Source: JAKAWQ01 sp963840545 (GTDB taxonomy: Bacteria > Pseudomonadota > Alphaproteobacteria > Acetobacterales > Acetobacteraceae). From it: a stretch of DNA of 64,000 nt. This document shows, piece after piece, positions 51,485 through 59,721 of the stretch. A program made the translations under genes and the position numbers. The notes under the pieces are model-generated. The model had not been told where the DNA came from. It saw only the letters and a program-made list of their open reading frames with translations, and made no database searches. Each line of letters begins with the position of its first letter. The stretch's first letter is position 1. The stretch lies in assembly GCA_963840545.1 (NCBI GenBank), contig CAWIZE010000014.1, positions 1 through 64,000 on the forward strand, in the 5' to 3' direction.

Positions 51485-52435
51485 ATGACCGGCGTCAGCG
51501 AATTGGCGACGATCGACAGCGCAACCACCGAGATCACGGCAGCCGCGGTCCTTCCGCTCCCGGTCGCCGTTGCGACGCGTCTCGCGGCCCGGCTCGCCTC
51601 CGGCAGAGGTGCGCGTCCCCTCGACAAATGGGCCCTGGCCGCGATCGGCATTTTGCTGCTCGCCTCTTATGTTGCGCTGCTGGCGGTGATGGGCATGGCT
51701 GCCTCGATTGCGCCGATGATTGCGATTGCCGGTTCGGCGGGCGTCTCGAGCGTGGCCGGCTTTGCATTCTCCGCGGTCAGCCAGCCGGCGCTCGCGCCCT
51801 TCATGAACGATCCCCTCCGTCTCGTGCAAATCCTGATGGTGTGCAGCATCACGACCCAATGCTTCGCAATCGTCTCATTGTGGCGGCACATGGATTGGCG
51901 GCGCCTGCCATTCTATCTCGCGGGTGGCGCGCTGGGCCTGCCTGTCGGGGTCTATCTCCTGTTGCATCTCGGTCTGGTGGGATTCCACGCCGCGATCGGT
52001 GCGCTGCTGCTGGTCTATGGAAGCTATGTTCTGTTGAAGCGCCCGCTCGTCATGTCCTGGGGCGGATGGCCGGCAGAGGTGGCCGTTGGCTTCCTCGGCG
52101 GCATCACCGGCGGCCTCGCCGCCTTTCCGGGCGCGGCGATCACCGTCTGGTGCAGCATGAAAGGCTGGGACAAGACCCGCCAGCGCGGCGTCTATCAGCC
52201 ATTCATCCTGGCGATGCAGTTCATGGCCCTGGCCACGATCGCACTCATGCGCACGCATAGCGGCAGCGCAACGATGGGAGCCTACGCGATGCTCTCCGAC
52301 GCGATTGTCTTCGTCCCTGCAACGCTGCTGGGTTCGTGGTTCGGTTTGCACATTTTCAAGAAGATCTCGGACGAGAATTTCAGACGCTGTCTTGGCGCGC
52401 TCCTGGCGCTCTCCGGCGTGCTGATGATTGTCTGA
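51485..52435 (+). CDS. TauE/SafE-family membrane permease
   Basis: A 316-residue protein with an about 50-residue polar N-terminus followed by eight to nine helices. GFAFSAVSQPALAPFMNDPL corresponds to the first TauE motif region, and VAVGFLGGITGGLAAFPGAA to the conserved glycine-rich motif of the second half. WCSMKGWDKTRQRGVYQPFI follows, and the end is GSWFGLHIFKKISDENFRRC. Family members export sulfite, sulfoacetate or similar organosulfur anions. It lies between two dead insertion sequences and may have arrived with one of them. A sulfonate role would suit the sulfopyruvate-decarboxylase-like genes, but these are 45 kb away. Confidence 0.85.
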   Translation: MTGVSELATIDSATTEITAAAVLPLPVAVATRLAARLASGRGARPLDKWALAAIGILLLASYVALLAVMGMAASIAPMIAIAGSAGVSSVAGFAFSAVSQPALAPFMNDPLRLVQILMVCSITTQCFAIVSLWRHMDWRRLPFYLAGGALGLPVGVYLLLHLGLVGFHAAIGALLLVYGSYVLLKRPLVMSWGGWPAEVAVGFLGGITGGLAAFPGAAITVWCSMKGWDKTRQRGVYQPFILAMQFMALATIALMRTHSGSATMGAYAMLSDAIVFVPATLLGSWFGLHIFKKISDENFRRCLGALLALSGVLMIV

Positions 52436-52635
52436 TACCGGACGCCCAAATGAGCGCCTCAACCTTGCAGGCGGGCACCACTGTCACGGGTCGTTGCGGG
52501 TTGGCCACCGGCCGGCGGCGGCCGATGTACGCGCCGGCGACAAAATCCCTCACTGAAGCGGCCGGGTGGTCCGGCTGCGCCGGTATAAGGTCCATCGCTG
52601 TGAAGCTCTTTGCGTTGAGCGCAGAGGGCTGGGGG

Positions 52636-53249
52636 ATGAAGCTCGTGGAACGGTATGGTCGGGTCCGCCACGCGGTGCGGATCGAGGGGATCAGCCGTCG
52701 TGAGGCGGCGCGGCGTTTCGGGATCGACCCTCGGACGGTGGCGAAGATGCTGGCCTTCTCGCTGCCGCCCGGTTGCCGGCGCAGCCATCCGCCGGCGCGC
52801 CCGAAGCTGGATGCGTTCGTCGGGATGATCGACCGGACCCTGGAGGATGATAAGGGGCGGCCGGCGAAGCAGCGGCATACGTCCAAGCGGATTTTCGAGC
52901 GTTTGCGCGACGAGCACGGCTGCGGCGGCGGCGTGCCGCTGTCGATCCTGCACGACAGCACCAAGTTGGCGCTGGCGCGGATCGTGGGCGACGGGAGCCG
53001 CCAGCTTCGCGGCGTTGAACGAGCAATTGCTGGCGGACTGCCGCCGTCGCCTCGACGATCGGCTGCCCGTTCGACGAATGGACCGGCGTGTTCGCCCCCG
53101 AACGGCTTACCGGCGCGCTGCTCGACCGGCTGACCCACCACGTCCGCATCCTGTCGATGAACGGCGACAGCGATCGGCTCGAACAGAGCAAGCGGCGTCA
53201 ACGCGCCGAGCGGGGCACCAAACCACCGGAAGCCCCTCCCGACGAATGA
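52636..53249 (+). mobile_element. IS21-family remnant: IstA N-terminus joined to IstB C-terminus
   Basis: The ATG at 52636 opens an IstA start (MKLVERYGRVRHAVRIEGIS, SRREAARRFGIDPRTVAKML, KQRHTSKRIFERLRDEHGCG). Another frame then gives FAALNEQLLADCRRRLDDRL from a later part of IstA. From about 53064 a third frame gives FDEWTGVFAPERLTGALLDR, LTHHVRILSMNGDSDRLEQS and KRR, the C-terminus of the helper ATPase IstB, ending at 53249. The catalytic domain of IstA and most of IstB are missing, so the element is dead. The terminal inverted repeats were not pinned down. Confidence 0.82.
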
Positions 53250-53443
53250 CAGACCCGCAGCCGGGCGCCCTGTACGGAGCGCCTGGCTGCCATCGTCCGT
53301 GGTGCAGTTCTGCTCCGGCCCGCCGCTGCATTTTTCCTTCGGCGTTGACAGATTCCGCGGCGCCTTTCCCCAGCGGCTTCGCTGGGGGCGCTCGGCGTCG
53401 CGTGTCCATCTCTTCTCCCGATGGCCGCTTCTCCCGATGGCGG

Positions 53444-53686
53444 TCACGCGGGCCTTGGATCGTGCCCACTGCCGTGGTGTAGGAGCGCGGCGGCGAGCAG
53501 ATCGGTGACCTCCGGCGGGTTCGGCTCGCCGTGCTCGATCCGATCGGCCGGCACCCGAAGGGCGAGCACAAGGGTCTTCGAGCGTGCCTCGGCCCCGGTG
53601 GCCCCGTAGGCCGGGACAGCGGGCAAAGCCGGCGCCTCGCCGATCCGGCGACCGTCCTCCTCGCGCTTGATCTCGAGCGTCAGCAT
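53444..53686 (-). CDS. HicB-like antitoxin-family protein, orphan
   Basis: An 80-residue protein. MLTLEIKREEDGRRIGEAPA, then LPAVPAYGATGAEARSKTLV and LALRVPADRIEHGE, follow the HicB pattern of a degraded RNase-H-like fold. In typical members the first strand is followed by G-R-W-I and P-G-V; here RRIG and PAVPAY deviate. No HicA toxin gene is recognisable on either side. It may be a surviving orphan antitoxin or a decaying gene. It lies between an IS21 remnant and a dead MFS gene. Confidence 0.6.
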   Translation of the reverse strand: MLTLEIKREEDGRRIGEAPALPAVPAYGATGAEARSKTLVLALRVPADRIEHGEPNPPEVTDLLAAALLHHGSGHDPRPA

Positions 53687-53889
53687 AGCCTCACGCGAGG
53701 CTTCGTCCCGGCGGATGCGGTCGGGTCACGGCCGAGAATATCGGCTTGGATCGTCCTTGGCAGGCAGGAATTCCCGCTTCTGTGGTTCTGGCGGCTTCCT
53801 GCCCGGGGCGGCCCAGGTCGACTTGGAGGGGGTGGGGGCGACGCGCCGGCCTGCTCCGCCCTCCTCCCGCCGATCGCCTGAGCAAAATC

Positions 53890-54593
53890 AGACCTCCCGC
53901 ACGAGCGCGAGATCGGCCGGAAGATGTCGAGCAGCGGCAGAGGGAACTCGTGGTGCGTCGCGCGCTGGATCTGGCGGTTCCGCACCCAGACGTCCGGCTC
54001 CTTGACGTAGCGGCGGACATAGAACACCGCCAGCGCCGGCAGCACGCCGATGATCAGCAGGCCGCGCCAGCCGATGCTGTTGAAGGGGAACCCGCAGGCC
54101 GCGGAAGAAAGCACCAAGCCGAGGCTCCAGGAACCTTGCGGCACGCCGCTCATGAAGCCGCGCGAGCGCGCCGGTCAGGACTCCATCGCCAGCGCCGCCC
54201 CGGCCGGCCATTCCGCCCCCATGCCGATGCCGAGCAGCGCGCGGAACACGAAGACCAGCAGGAAGCTCGGCGCGAGGCCGGCCGGCAGATTGCAGACCGA
54301 GTGCCAGACGATGGAGATCATCAGCGGCGTCTTGCGGCCGATCCGGTCCGAGAGCCAGCCGGAGGCGGTCGCGCCGACGAGCCGGAGCCACAAGGTGATC
54401 GTGAAGACGGCGGCCACGGCGACGAGCGGCACGCCGAACGTCCGCGAGGTCGGCGTCATGATCAGCAGGAAGATCGTGAAGTCGAAGGCGTCGAGCGTCC
54501 AGCCGAGCCAGGCTGCGACCCACGCAAGCCACTGGTCCTGGTCGGCTCCTTCCACCACGGGACGGCGCCGGCCTCAGGCACTGAAACGGACAT
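53890..54593 (-). pseudogene. MFS transporter pseudogene (two frameshifts and a nonsense codon)
   Basis: The start MSVSVPEAGAVPWWKEPT is at 54593. A missing base near 54548 shifts to DQWLAWVAAWLGWTLDAFDF and IFLLIMTPTSRTFGVPLVAV, then SGWLSDRIGRKTPLMISIVW. At 54175 a TGA replaces what was probably TGG (MES-stop-PARSRGFMSG). The same frame then continues with VPQGSWSLGLVLSSAACGFP until a further shift near 53905. Only about half of the carrier remains. The family resembles aromatic/organic acid:H+ symporters. Confidence 0.82.
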
Positions 54594-55161
54594 TTCGCTT
54601 CCCCCGTTTGCCTTGTTGTTGGCCCGCCAGGTCCAATTCCGGTTGCGGCGGCGAGAGGCGAGCTCATGGCGACGCGATCACGAGCAATGCGGAAATTCCC
54701 CATCTCACATGCTAATCATGCATGAGTTACGATAAGCTGCGTTACGACCCGCGCGTCCTGCCCCGCCTCGCCGGGGCCGGCGCGGCACCTGCTCCGTCCA
54801 AACCGCGATGAGGTCCAAGCTGTGACGCCGCTCACGGCCCGCCGGGCTCTGTTACGCCTTCATCTCGTCCATCGAAGGACCGGAGAGCGACCGATGACGA
54901 TGCCGCTCAGCCAAGATCGCCGGCGCGGGATCGCCGCCGCGGCGACACCGGAGATCGAGCCCCCCGCACGGCCGATCGTCACGATGCGCTGGACCATCGA
55001 TGCGCGGGCCGGCTGGCCCGTTGGTCGGTGACCGCCCCGTCTCCATCGTCCCCCACCTGCAAGGCGCTGCGGGCGCGGATGCGATGCACGAGACGACGAT
55101 CGTGGCTCCGCGCCCGGTCTCGCGAGGATCGGCCGGGATCAGGCCGTAGGCCCGCGGTCCG
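54594..55161. other. Region without a supported gene
   Basis: About 570 bp. Open frames exist on both strands (for example 54822-55031 and 54852-55184), but they overlap each other, are Arg/Pro-rich and carry no recognisable motif. An ATG-rich AT patch at 54700-54735 may be promoter sequence for the dead MFS gene. Confidence 0.4.
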
Positions 55162-55350
55162 TCATTCCTGGGCCGCCACGTCAACCATCCGCGCGGCGTT
55201 CTGCACCGAAATGCCGGCCGCCAGCGTATGGACGCCGCCGGCCGTGGTCGAAACCTTCACGGTGCCGAGCTCGTCATAGATGGCCACCACGTGGCGGGCC
55301 TGGACCTTGAGCAGGCCGCCCCCCTCGGTCTCGAAATTGACCCAATTCAT
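55162..55350 (-). CDS. Small conserved-looking protein of unknown function
   Basis: A 62-residue protein starting MNWVNFETEGGGLLKVQARH and continuing VVAIYDELGTVKVSTTAGG to MVDVAAQE. It has balanced composition, unlike shadow frames, and a strong AGGAGA ribosome site eight bases upstream. The alternating hydrophobic pattern suggests a small beta-rich fold. There is no neighbour on the same strand within 390 bp. Function unknown. Confidence 0.65.
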   Translation of the reverse strand: MNWVNFETEGGGLLKVQARHVVAIYDELGTVKVSTTAGGVHTLAAGISVQNAARMVDVAAQE

Positions 55351-55748
55351 CGCGATCTCCTGCTGTCCCGATGCGCCAGCGGAACGCCTGTCCGCTCGGC
55401 TGCGCGGCGGCGTGACGGCCTGCGGGAGGGGCGGAACTCTTCATGGCGGCAGACATCGCCGGACCATAGGCTCGGGATGACCTGTCGAGCCAGCGTCGAT
55501 CCACGCGGCGCAGGATCGGTTTCCCGGCGTCGGGGATGGCGAGCGCTCCTGCCCTTAGCGCGGCCGGCGAGCCGAGCGTTCCTCGCCCCACCGGTGCCGG
55601 GGATCTCGTTCCCCGCCATCGGATCGGACGCCGGCCCGGCGGCCTTGGCGCCCGTCAGGAAGTCGGCCGTCGCGATGACCGGGCGCCTGCCCGCTTATAC
55701 GGCGTCTCCGCACATCGGGCGGTGCCGTAGAAAACACCCGCGCCGCCC
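55351..55748. other. Region without a supported gene
   Basis: About 400 bp between two minus-strand genes. The open frames here are Arg/Ala-rich shadows. The promoter of the small protein at 55162 should lie near 55360-55420. Confidence 0.4.
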
Positions 55749-56120
55749 TCACCGCCCCGCCGTCAGCTCCGTCGCGGTCGCCTCGCGCGCCTCCAGCCCG
55801 CCATCGTCGAGGAACAGGCCGTCGCCGTGGCGCACGAGCCGGACCTCGATCGCCGGCTCCCCGGCGCCGCGCGGCGTCGAGAGCGTGACCGATTGCTCGG
55901 GCGCCAGGGTGGCGACGAACCGCACCACGGTCCCGTCCGCGCCGTCCAGCATCGTCGCCACCACGCGATAGCCGCCGGCCCCCGGGGAGTAATAGACAAT
56001 GCCGCTCACCGTCCCGAGGGTGAAGGTCCTGCCCTCGATCGGCTTCAGCCCATCGGCGTGGGCACTTCCGGCGAGGAGCAGCGCGGCCGTGGCTGCGAGC
56101 AGACCGAACCGATGGAACAT
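55749..56120 (-). CDS. Small exported protein of unknown function
   Basis: A 123-residue protein with a clear signal peptide (MFHRFGLLAATAALLLAGSAHA). The mature part begins DGLKPIEGRTFTLGTVSGIV and contains YYSPGAGGYRVVATMLDGAD and VRFVATLAPEQSVTLSTPRG. No cysteines or known motif are present in the mature part. It is likely a soluble periplasmic beta-rich protein. The frame is open for 46 more codons upstream, but only the ATG at 56120 places the signal at the N-terminus. Confidence 0.75.
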   Translation of the reverse strand: MFHRFGLLAATAALLLAGSAHADGLKPIEGRTFTLGTVSGIVYYSPGAGGYRVVATMLDGADGTVVRFVATLAPEQSVTLSTPRGAGEPAIEVRLVRHGDGLFLDDGGLEAREATATELTAGR

Positions 56121-56460
56121 GATGACCCCCGATTGCCCGATTTTCGCCCTGGGTCGGCGAACGTTCGGAACTATCAACGAAAGGGCGGCCCCGCGCTGTG
56201 ATCCAGGCCACAGCCTCGCGTAACGCCAGGCGCCGCGGTGGCCCCCGAAGGGCGGCAAAAACGCCCAAAAATGCCGGTTTAGCCCCGCTTCATTTCATCT
56301 AACCAATTGAATTTAAATTATACTTCAATCCGGAGCCGCCGACGTCGCGCCCACTCTGCCCACTTCCGGGCGCCGCAACTTCGAAGGATCGAAGCGAATT
56401 CAAAGCGTTTCATCCCGTTCCTGGGGAATTTTTCGGGCCAGCCCTTGCCGGCGGCTTCCG
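56121..56460. other. Intergenic region with an AT-rich island
   Basis: 340 bp with no gene. An unusually AT-rich patch at about 56300-56330 includes, on the minus strand, GTATAAT, a good -10 element that could drive the exported protein 180 bp away. Confidence 0.45.
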
Positions 56461-57201
56461 CTACCCCAGCCGGCGCCGATAAAGCGCGATCAGCCGTTCC
56501 CAGTGCCGTTCCGCCGCCGCCACGTCGTAGCACCAGCGCCCGGGGAAGGCGAAGCCGTGATGCACGCCGGGATAGATCTCGACCTCGCCGGCGGCGCCCG
56601 ATTTCGCGAACAGCCGTGTCAGCTCCTCGACCATCGGCAGCGGTGCCAGCGCGTCATGCTCGGCGCAGGCGATGTAGAGTTCCGCCCGCGGCTTGCCGAG
56701 CGCAAGATGCGGGCTCTCCTCGGCGTCGCTGACGAGCCAGGTGCCGTAGAACGAAGCGGCGGCCGCGATGCGCCCGGGGTAGCGCGCGGCGGCCGCGAGC
56801 GCATAGGGCCCGCTCATGCAATAGCCGTGGCAGCCGACCGGCCCTGCCTTCGCCGCCGCGCGCCGGTCGAGGAACGCGAGCATGGCGGCCACATCCTCCA
56901 TCACCGGCGGAATCGTCATCGTCGTGCGGATCGCGCGCATGCGCGTGTGCTCGGCGCTGCCGGCCTCCAGCACCTCGGGCCCGAACATCGTCTCGCGCCC
57001 GGCGCGGTAATAGAGATTGGGGAGCATGACGTGATAGCCGACGGCGGCCAGCCGTCGCGCCATCATCCTGAGCTCCTCGCGGATCCCCGGCGCGTCCATC
57101 AGCATCAGCACGGGGGGAAAAGGCCCGCCGCGCTCCGGATGGCAGAGGAACGTCTCCATCGGAGCCTCGTGGGTCGGGACATCCAGCATCTCTTCGATCA
57201 T
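56461..57201 (-). CDS. Dienelactone hydrolase family protein
   Basis: A 246-residue alpha/beta hydrolase. The nucleophile elbow is G-x-C-x-G in VGCHGYCMSGPYALAAA, with cysteine as nucleophile as in dienelactone hydrolases. The acid is in YIACAEHDALAPLPMVEEL and the histidine in EIYPGVHHGFAFPGRW. It starts MIEEMLDVPTHEAPMETFLC. It probably opens a lactone or cleaves a small ester in aromatic or organic-acid breakdown. The VOC-family gene 24 bp upstream on the same strand may be cotranscribed. Confidence 0.92.
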   Translation of the reverse strand: MIEEMLDVPTHEAPMETFLCHPERGGPFPPVLMLMDAPGIREELRMMARRLAAVGYHVMLPNLYYRAGRETMFGPEVLEAGSAEHTRMRAIRTTMTIPPVMEDVAAMLAFLDRRAAAKAGPVGCHGYCMSGPYALAAAARYPGRIAAAASFYGTWLVSDAEESPHLALGKPRAELYIACAEHDALAPLPMVEELTRLFAKSGAAGEVEIYPGVHHGFAFPGRWCYDVAAAERHWERLIALYRRRLG

Positions 57202-57225
57202 GTCTTTTCCTCCGTGCCGGAGCGT

Positions 57226-57714
57226 TCAGGCGCGCCGGGCGCGCGCGGTCGTCTTCTTCGCGATCCTGCGCGCGGGCGCCGCGCGCTTCCTCGCCCGCGC
57301 CCGCGCGGCCCGCTCATGGCGCTCGCCGTACTTCATGCCCTCGAGCTTGAGCCCGTCGGGATCGGTGAAGAACACGGCATAATAATCGTCGTAATATTCG
57401 CCCGCCGGATCGACGATCGTGGCGCCGCTCTTGCGGAGAAAATCCTCGAGCGCGTCGACGTCCCGGCGGCTCTGCAGCTGGAACGCATAATGGTGAAAGC
57501 CGATATCGCCGATGCGGTACGGGCGTGCCCGTCCCTCTGCATCCGCGGGGCCGATCCAGAATCGTGTCTTGCCGTTGGTCCAGCCGATCGCGTCCGGGTA
57601 CTCGTCCGAGATCTTGAATCCGAGGAACCCGAAGAGCGCGCCGTAGAAGGCCTTTGATCTCTCGTAGTCGCGGACGCGAATGACGAGATGGTCGATTCCG
57701 ACAACCCGCACCAT
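57226..57714 (-). CDS. VOC/glyoxalase-fold protein with a basic C-terminal tail
   Basis: A 162-residue vicinal-oxygen-chelate protein. Two beta-alpha-beta-beta-beta modules are visible: VVGIDHLVIRVRDYERSKAF and GDIGFHHYAFQLQSRRDVDA, ending in the metal-ligand stretch FFTDPDGLKLEGMKYGE. About 28 further residues (ERAARARARKRAAPARRIAK and following) are almost all Arg, Lys and Ala, which is not part of the fold. The ATG follows GGGGAGGGAAG. It could be a glyoxalase, dioxygenase or resistance protein; no substrate is assigned. Confidence 0.85.
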   Translation of the reverse strand: MVRVVGIDHLVIRVRDYERSKAFYGALFGFLGFKISDEYPDAIGWTNGKTRFWIGPADAEGRARPYRIGDIGFHHYAFQLQSRRDVDALEDFLRKSGATIVDPAGEYYDDYYAVFFTDPDGLKLEGMKYGERHERAARARARKRAAPARRIAKKTTARARRA

Positions 57715-57799
57715 GCTTCCCTCCCCGGAGCGACGGCCGCGGAAAGAATAGCAGAGGCCGCCATGGTCCGCCCGCCCCGGCTCGGCGATACTGCGCGCG

Positions 57800-58675
57800 A
57801 TGACCCGCCAGGGACTGCTCCGGCTCGCGCCCTTCGGCTTCGTCGCGCTGTGGAGCTCGGCCTTCGTCGGCGCCAAGATCGGGCTCCGCTATCTGAGCCC
57901 GCTCGCCTTCGTCGCCGTCCGGCTCACCGGCTGCGCGGTGGTGCTGGTCATGCTGATGCTGGTGCTCGGCCGGTCCTGGGCGCCGCTCCGCGGCCGCCGG
58001 TGGCTCGATTGCGCCATCGCCGGCATGCTGATGAACGCGGTCGGGCTGATGGCCCCGCACGTTGGCCTGACCATGGTGGGCGCGGCCCCGGTCGCGCTCG
58101 TGCAGTCGCTCGCCCCGCTGCTCGCGGCGGCACTCGGGGTTGTCGTGCTGGGCGAGCGGCTTGGCCGGAGGCAATGGTTCGGCATGGCGCTCGGGCTCGC
58201 CGGCGTGGCCCTCGTCGTCGGGCTTGCCGCCGCGCGGAGCGTCGCCCGGTTCGACGGCCTTGCCCTTGCCGGCCTCGGCGTCGTCGGCCTGGTTTCCGGC
58301 ACCATCTATTTCGCCCGCTTCTGCCGCGGCGTGCCGCTTCTCCCCGGCGCCACGGTGCAGTTCCTGGCGGCCGCGCTGCTCGCCATCCTCGGCGCGCTGG
58401 TACTGGAGAAGCCGCACCTCGACTGGACGGACGGCGCGATTGCCGCCACGGCATGGAACACCTTCGCCGTCTCGCTCGGCGGCATGGCGCTCTATTTCGT
58501 CATGCTCCGGAGCGGCACGGCTGCCCGCACGACGGCCAATTTCTATCTGGTGCCGGGCACCACGGCGATCATCACCTGGCCCATCCTCGGCGAGCGCCTC
58601 TCGCCGCTTGCGATCGCCGGCTTCGTGGTCGGCGGCATCGGCTGCTGGATGGTCAATCGCCGCCCGCGGCGATAG
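57800..58675 (+). CDS. EamA/DMT-family permease
   Basis: A 291-residue membrane protein with ten helices as two EamA repeats: FVALWSSAFVGAKIGLRYLS and PLLAAALGVVVLGERLGRRQ in the first, and NTFAVSLGGMALYFVMLRSG and TTAIITWPILGERLSPLAIA in the second. It likely exports an amino acid or other metabolite. The ATG at 57800 is divergent from the VOC gene. The stop converges on an unknown anchored protein 13 bp away. Confidence 0.9.
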   Translation: MTRQGLLRLAPFGFVALWSSAFVGAKIGLRYLSPLAFVAVRLTGCAVVLVMLMLVLGRSWAPLRGRRWLDCAIAGMLMNAVGLMAPHVGLTMVGAAPVALVQSLAPLLAAALGVVVLGERLGRRQWFGMALGLAGVALVVGLAAARSVARFDGLALAGLGVVGLVSGTIYFARFCRGVPLLPGATVQFLAAALLAILGALVLEKPHLDWTDGAIAATAWNTFAVSLGGMALYFVMLRSGTAARTTANFYLVPGTTAIITWPILGERLSPLAIAGFVVGGIGCWMVNRRPRR

Positions 58676-58688
58676 GAATTTCCGGCGC

Positions 58689-59165
58689 CTACCTCGCGCC
58701 CGCCGGCACGCCCGCGCCGCCTTGGGGGCTGCCGGCGCGCGCGCCCGGGACGCCAAACCCGCCGACCGCACTCGCAAGCTGCCGGAGCTGATCGACGCTC
58801 AGGAGCAGTTCCGCGCTCTTCCCGCAATCCGTCGGCCCTGGGTTCGTCGCCCCGCCCGCCCAATGAACGCGAAACGTCCCGGCCGCCGCGCTCTTCGCCT
58901 CGACGAAGAGGCTCCCGCCCGATCTCGCCATCACCGCGCTGTCGAGCGTGCAGGTGGGCCCGGCAGGCGCCTCGGCCCGGGCTGCGTTCAGCACCAGCGC
59001 CGCATCGGGGTCGGCCGGCACGCCCGCGAAACTCACGAGATCGCCGAGCCCCGGCCCGAGGGCGCGAACCTCCTCGCCCACCGCCCGCACGGCGATCACC
59101 CCGCAGGTCGCGCAGACGACCAGGACGAAAACGGAATCGACGAGCTTGCTCTTCTCGAAATGCAT
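58689..59165 (-). CDS. Membrane-anchored protein of unknown function
   Basis: A protein of about 158 residues. A single N-terminal helix (KSKLVDSVFVLVVCATCGVI) anchors a periplasmic part beginning RAVGEEVRALGPGLGDLVSF. Two cysteines (PTCTLDSAV and PTDCGKSAEL) could form a disulfide. The C-terminal 25 residues are glycine/alanine-rich. No known family was recognised. A start at 59219 in the same frame is possible, but the ATG at 59165 puts the anchor at the N-terminus. Confidence 0.65.
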   Translation of the reverse strand: MHFEKSKLVDSVFVLVVCATCGVIAVRAVGEEVRALGPGLGDLVSFAGVPADPDAALVLNAARAEAPAGPTCTLDSAVMARSGGSLFVEAKSAAAGTFRVHWAGGATNPGPTDCGKSAELLLSVDQLRQLASAVGGFGVPGARAGSPQGGAGVPAGAR

Positions 59166-59241
59166 GTCTGCGTCAGGTCCAACTCGGCCTCGCGGCGCCT
59201 TTGTCAAGCATGCCGCCATTGGCTTTCCGAAACCTTGACGT

Positions 59242-59682
59242 TCACCGCGCCGCGAGCAGTCGCGGCCGCCCCTCTTCGTCCACCGCGACCATGGTGAACT
59301 CGGCCTCCGTCACCTTGAGCCGCCCGCCCTGGGTCAGGTGCGGCAACCGCCAGGTCTCGATCGCGAAGACCATCGAGGTCCGGCCCGTGCGCATGAGGTC
59401 GGTATAACAGCACACCGCGTCCCCGACCTTTACCGGGGCGAGGAAGGAGAGGTTGGAGACCGCCGCGGTCACCACCCGGCCATTGGCGTATTCCCGCGCC
59501 GCGAGGCCCGCCGCGAGGTCCATCAGCGACATGATCCAGCCGCCGAAGATATCGCCCGAGGGGTTGGTGTTCGCCGGCATGGCGATCGTCCTCAGGGCAA
59601 GCTCGCCCCGTGGCCCCGTCCGGCTCTTCTCTTCGCTCCGCTTGCCCGCCCCCTTGCCCGCAACCTCCCCGCCTGCCGTCAT
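59242..59682 (-). CDS. Acyl-CoA thioesterase, hotdog fold
   Basis: A 146-residue YciA/BFIT-type thioesterase. ALRTIAMPANTNPSGDIFGG and WIMSLMDLAAGLAAREYANG are the hallmark segments, with the active-site Asp and the asparagine nearby. VSNLSFLAPVKVGDAVCCYT completes the fold. It hydrolyses acyl-CoA to free acid and CoA. The ATG at 59682 with GAGAGGAG upstream was preferred over a TTG seven codons earlier. The exosortase gene lies just upstream on the same strand. Confidence 0.9.
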   Translation of the reverse strand: MTAGGEVAGKGAGKRSEEKSRTGPRGELALRTIAMPANTNPSGDIFGGWIMSLMDLAAGLAAREYANGRVVTAAVSNLSFLAPVKVGDAVCCYTDLMRTGRTSMVFAIETWRLPHLTQGGRLKVTEAEFTMVAVDEEGRPRLLAAR

Positions 59683-59721
59683 CACCGCACTCCTCTCCGC
59701 CAATCCTCGGCGCGGGCCGCT

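Noticed and set aside
53368..53387. Hairpin CCCCAGCG-gctt-CGCTGGGG as a terminator
   Set aside because: A perfect 8-bp stem, but with no T-run on either strand and no nearby intact gene end. Left as a chance or repeat-derived dyad.
54852..55184. 110-codon minus-strand frame before the small protein gene
   Set aside because: Arg/Pro-rich, overlaps a plus-strand frame and the real small gene at 55162, with no start signal.
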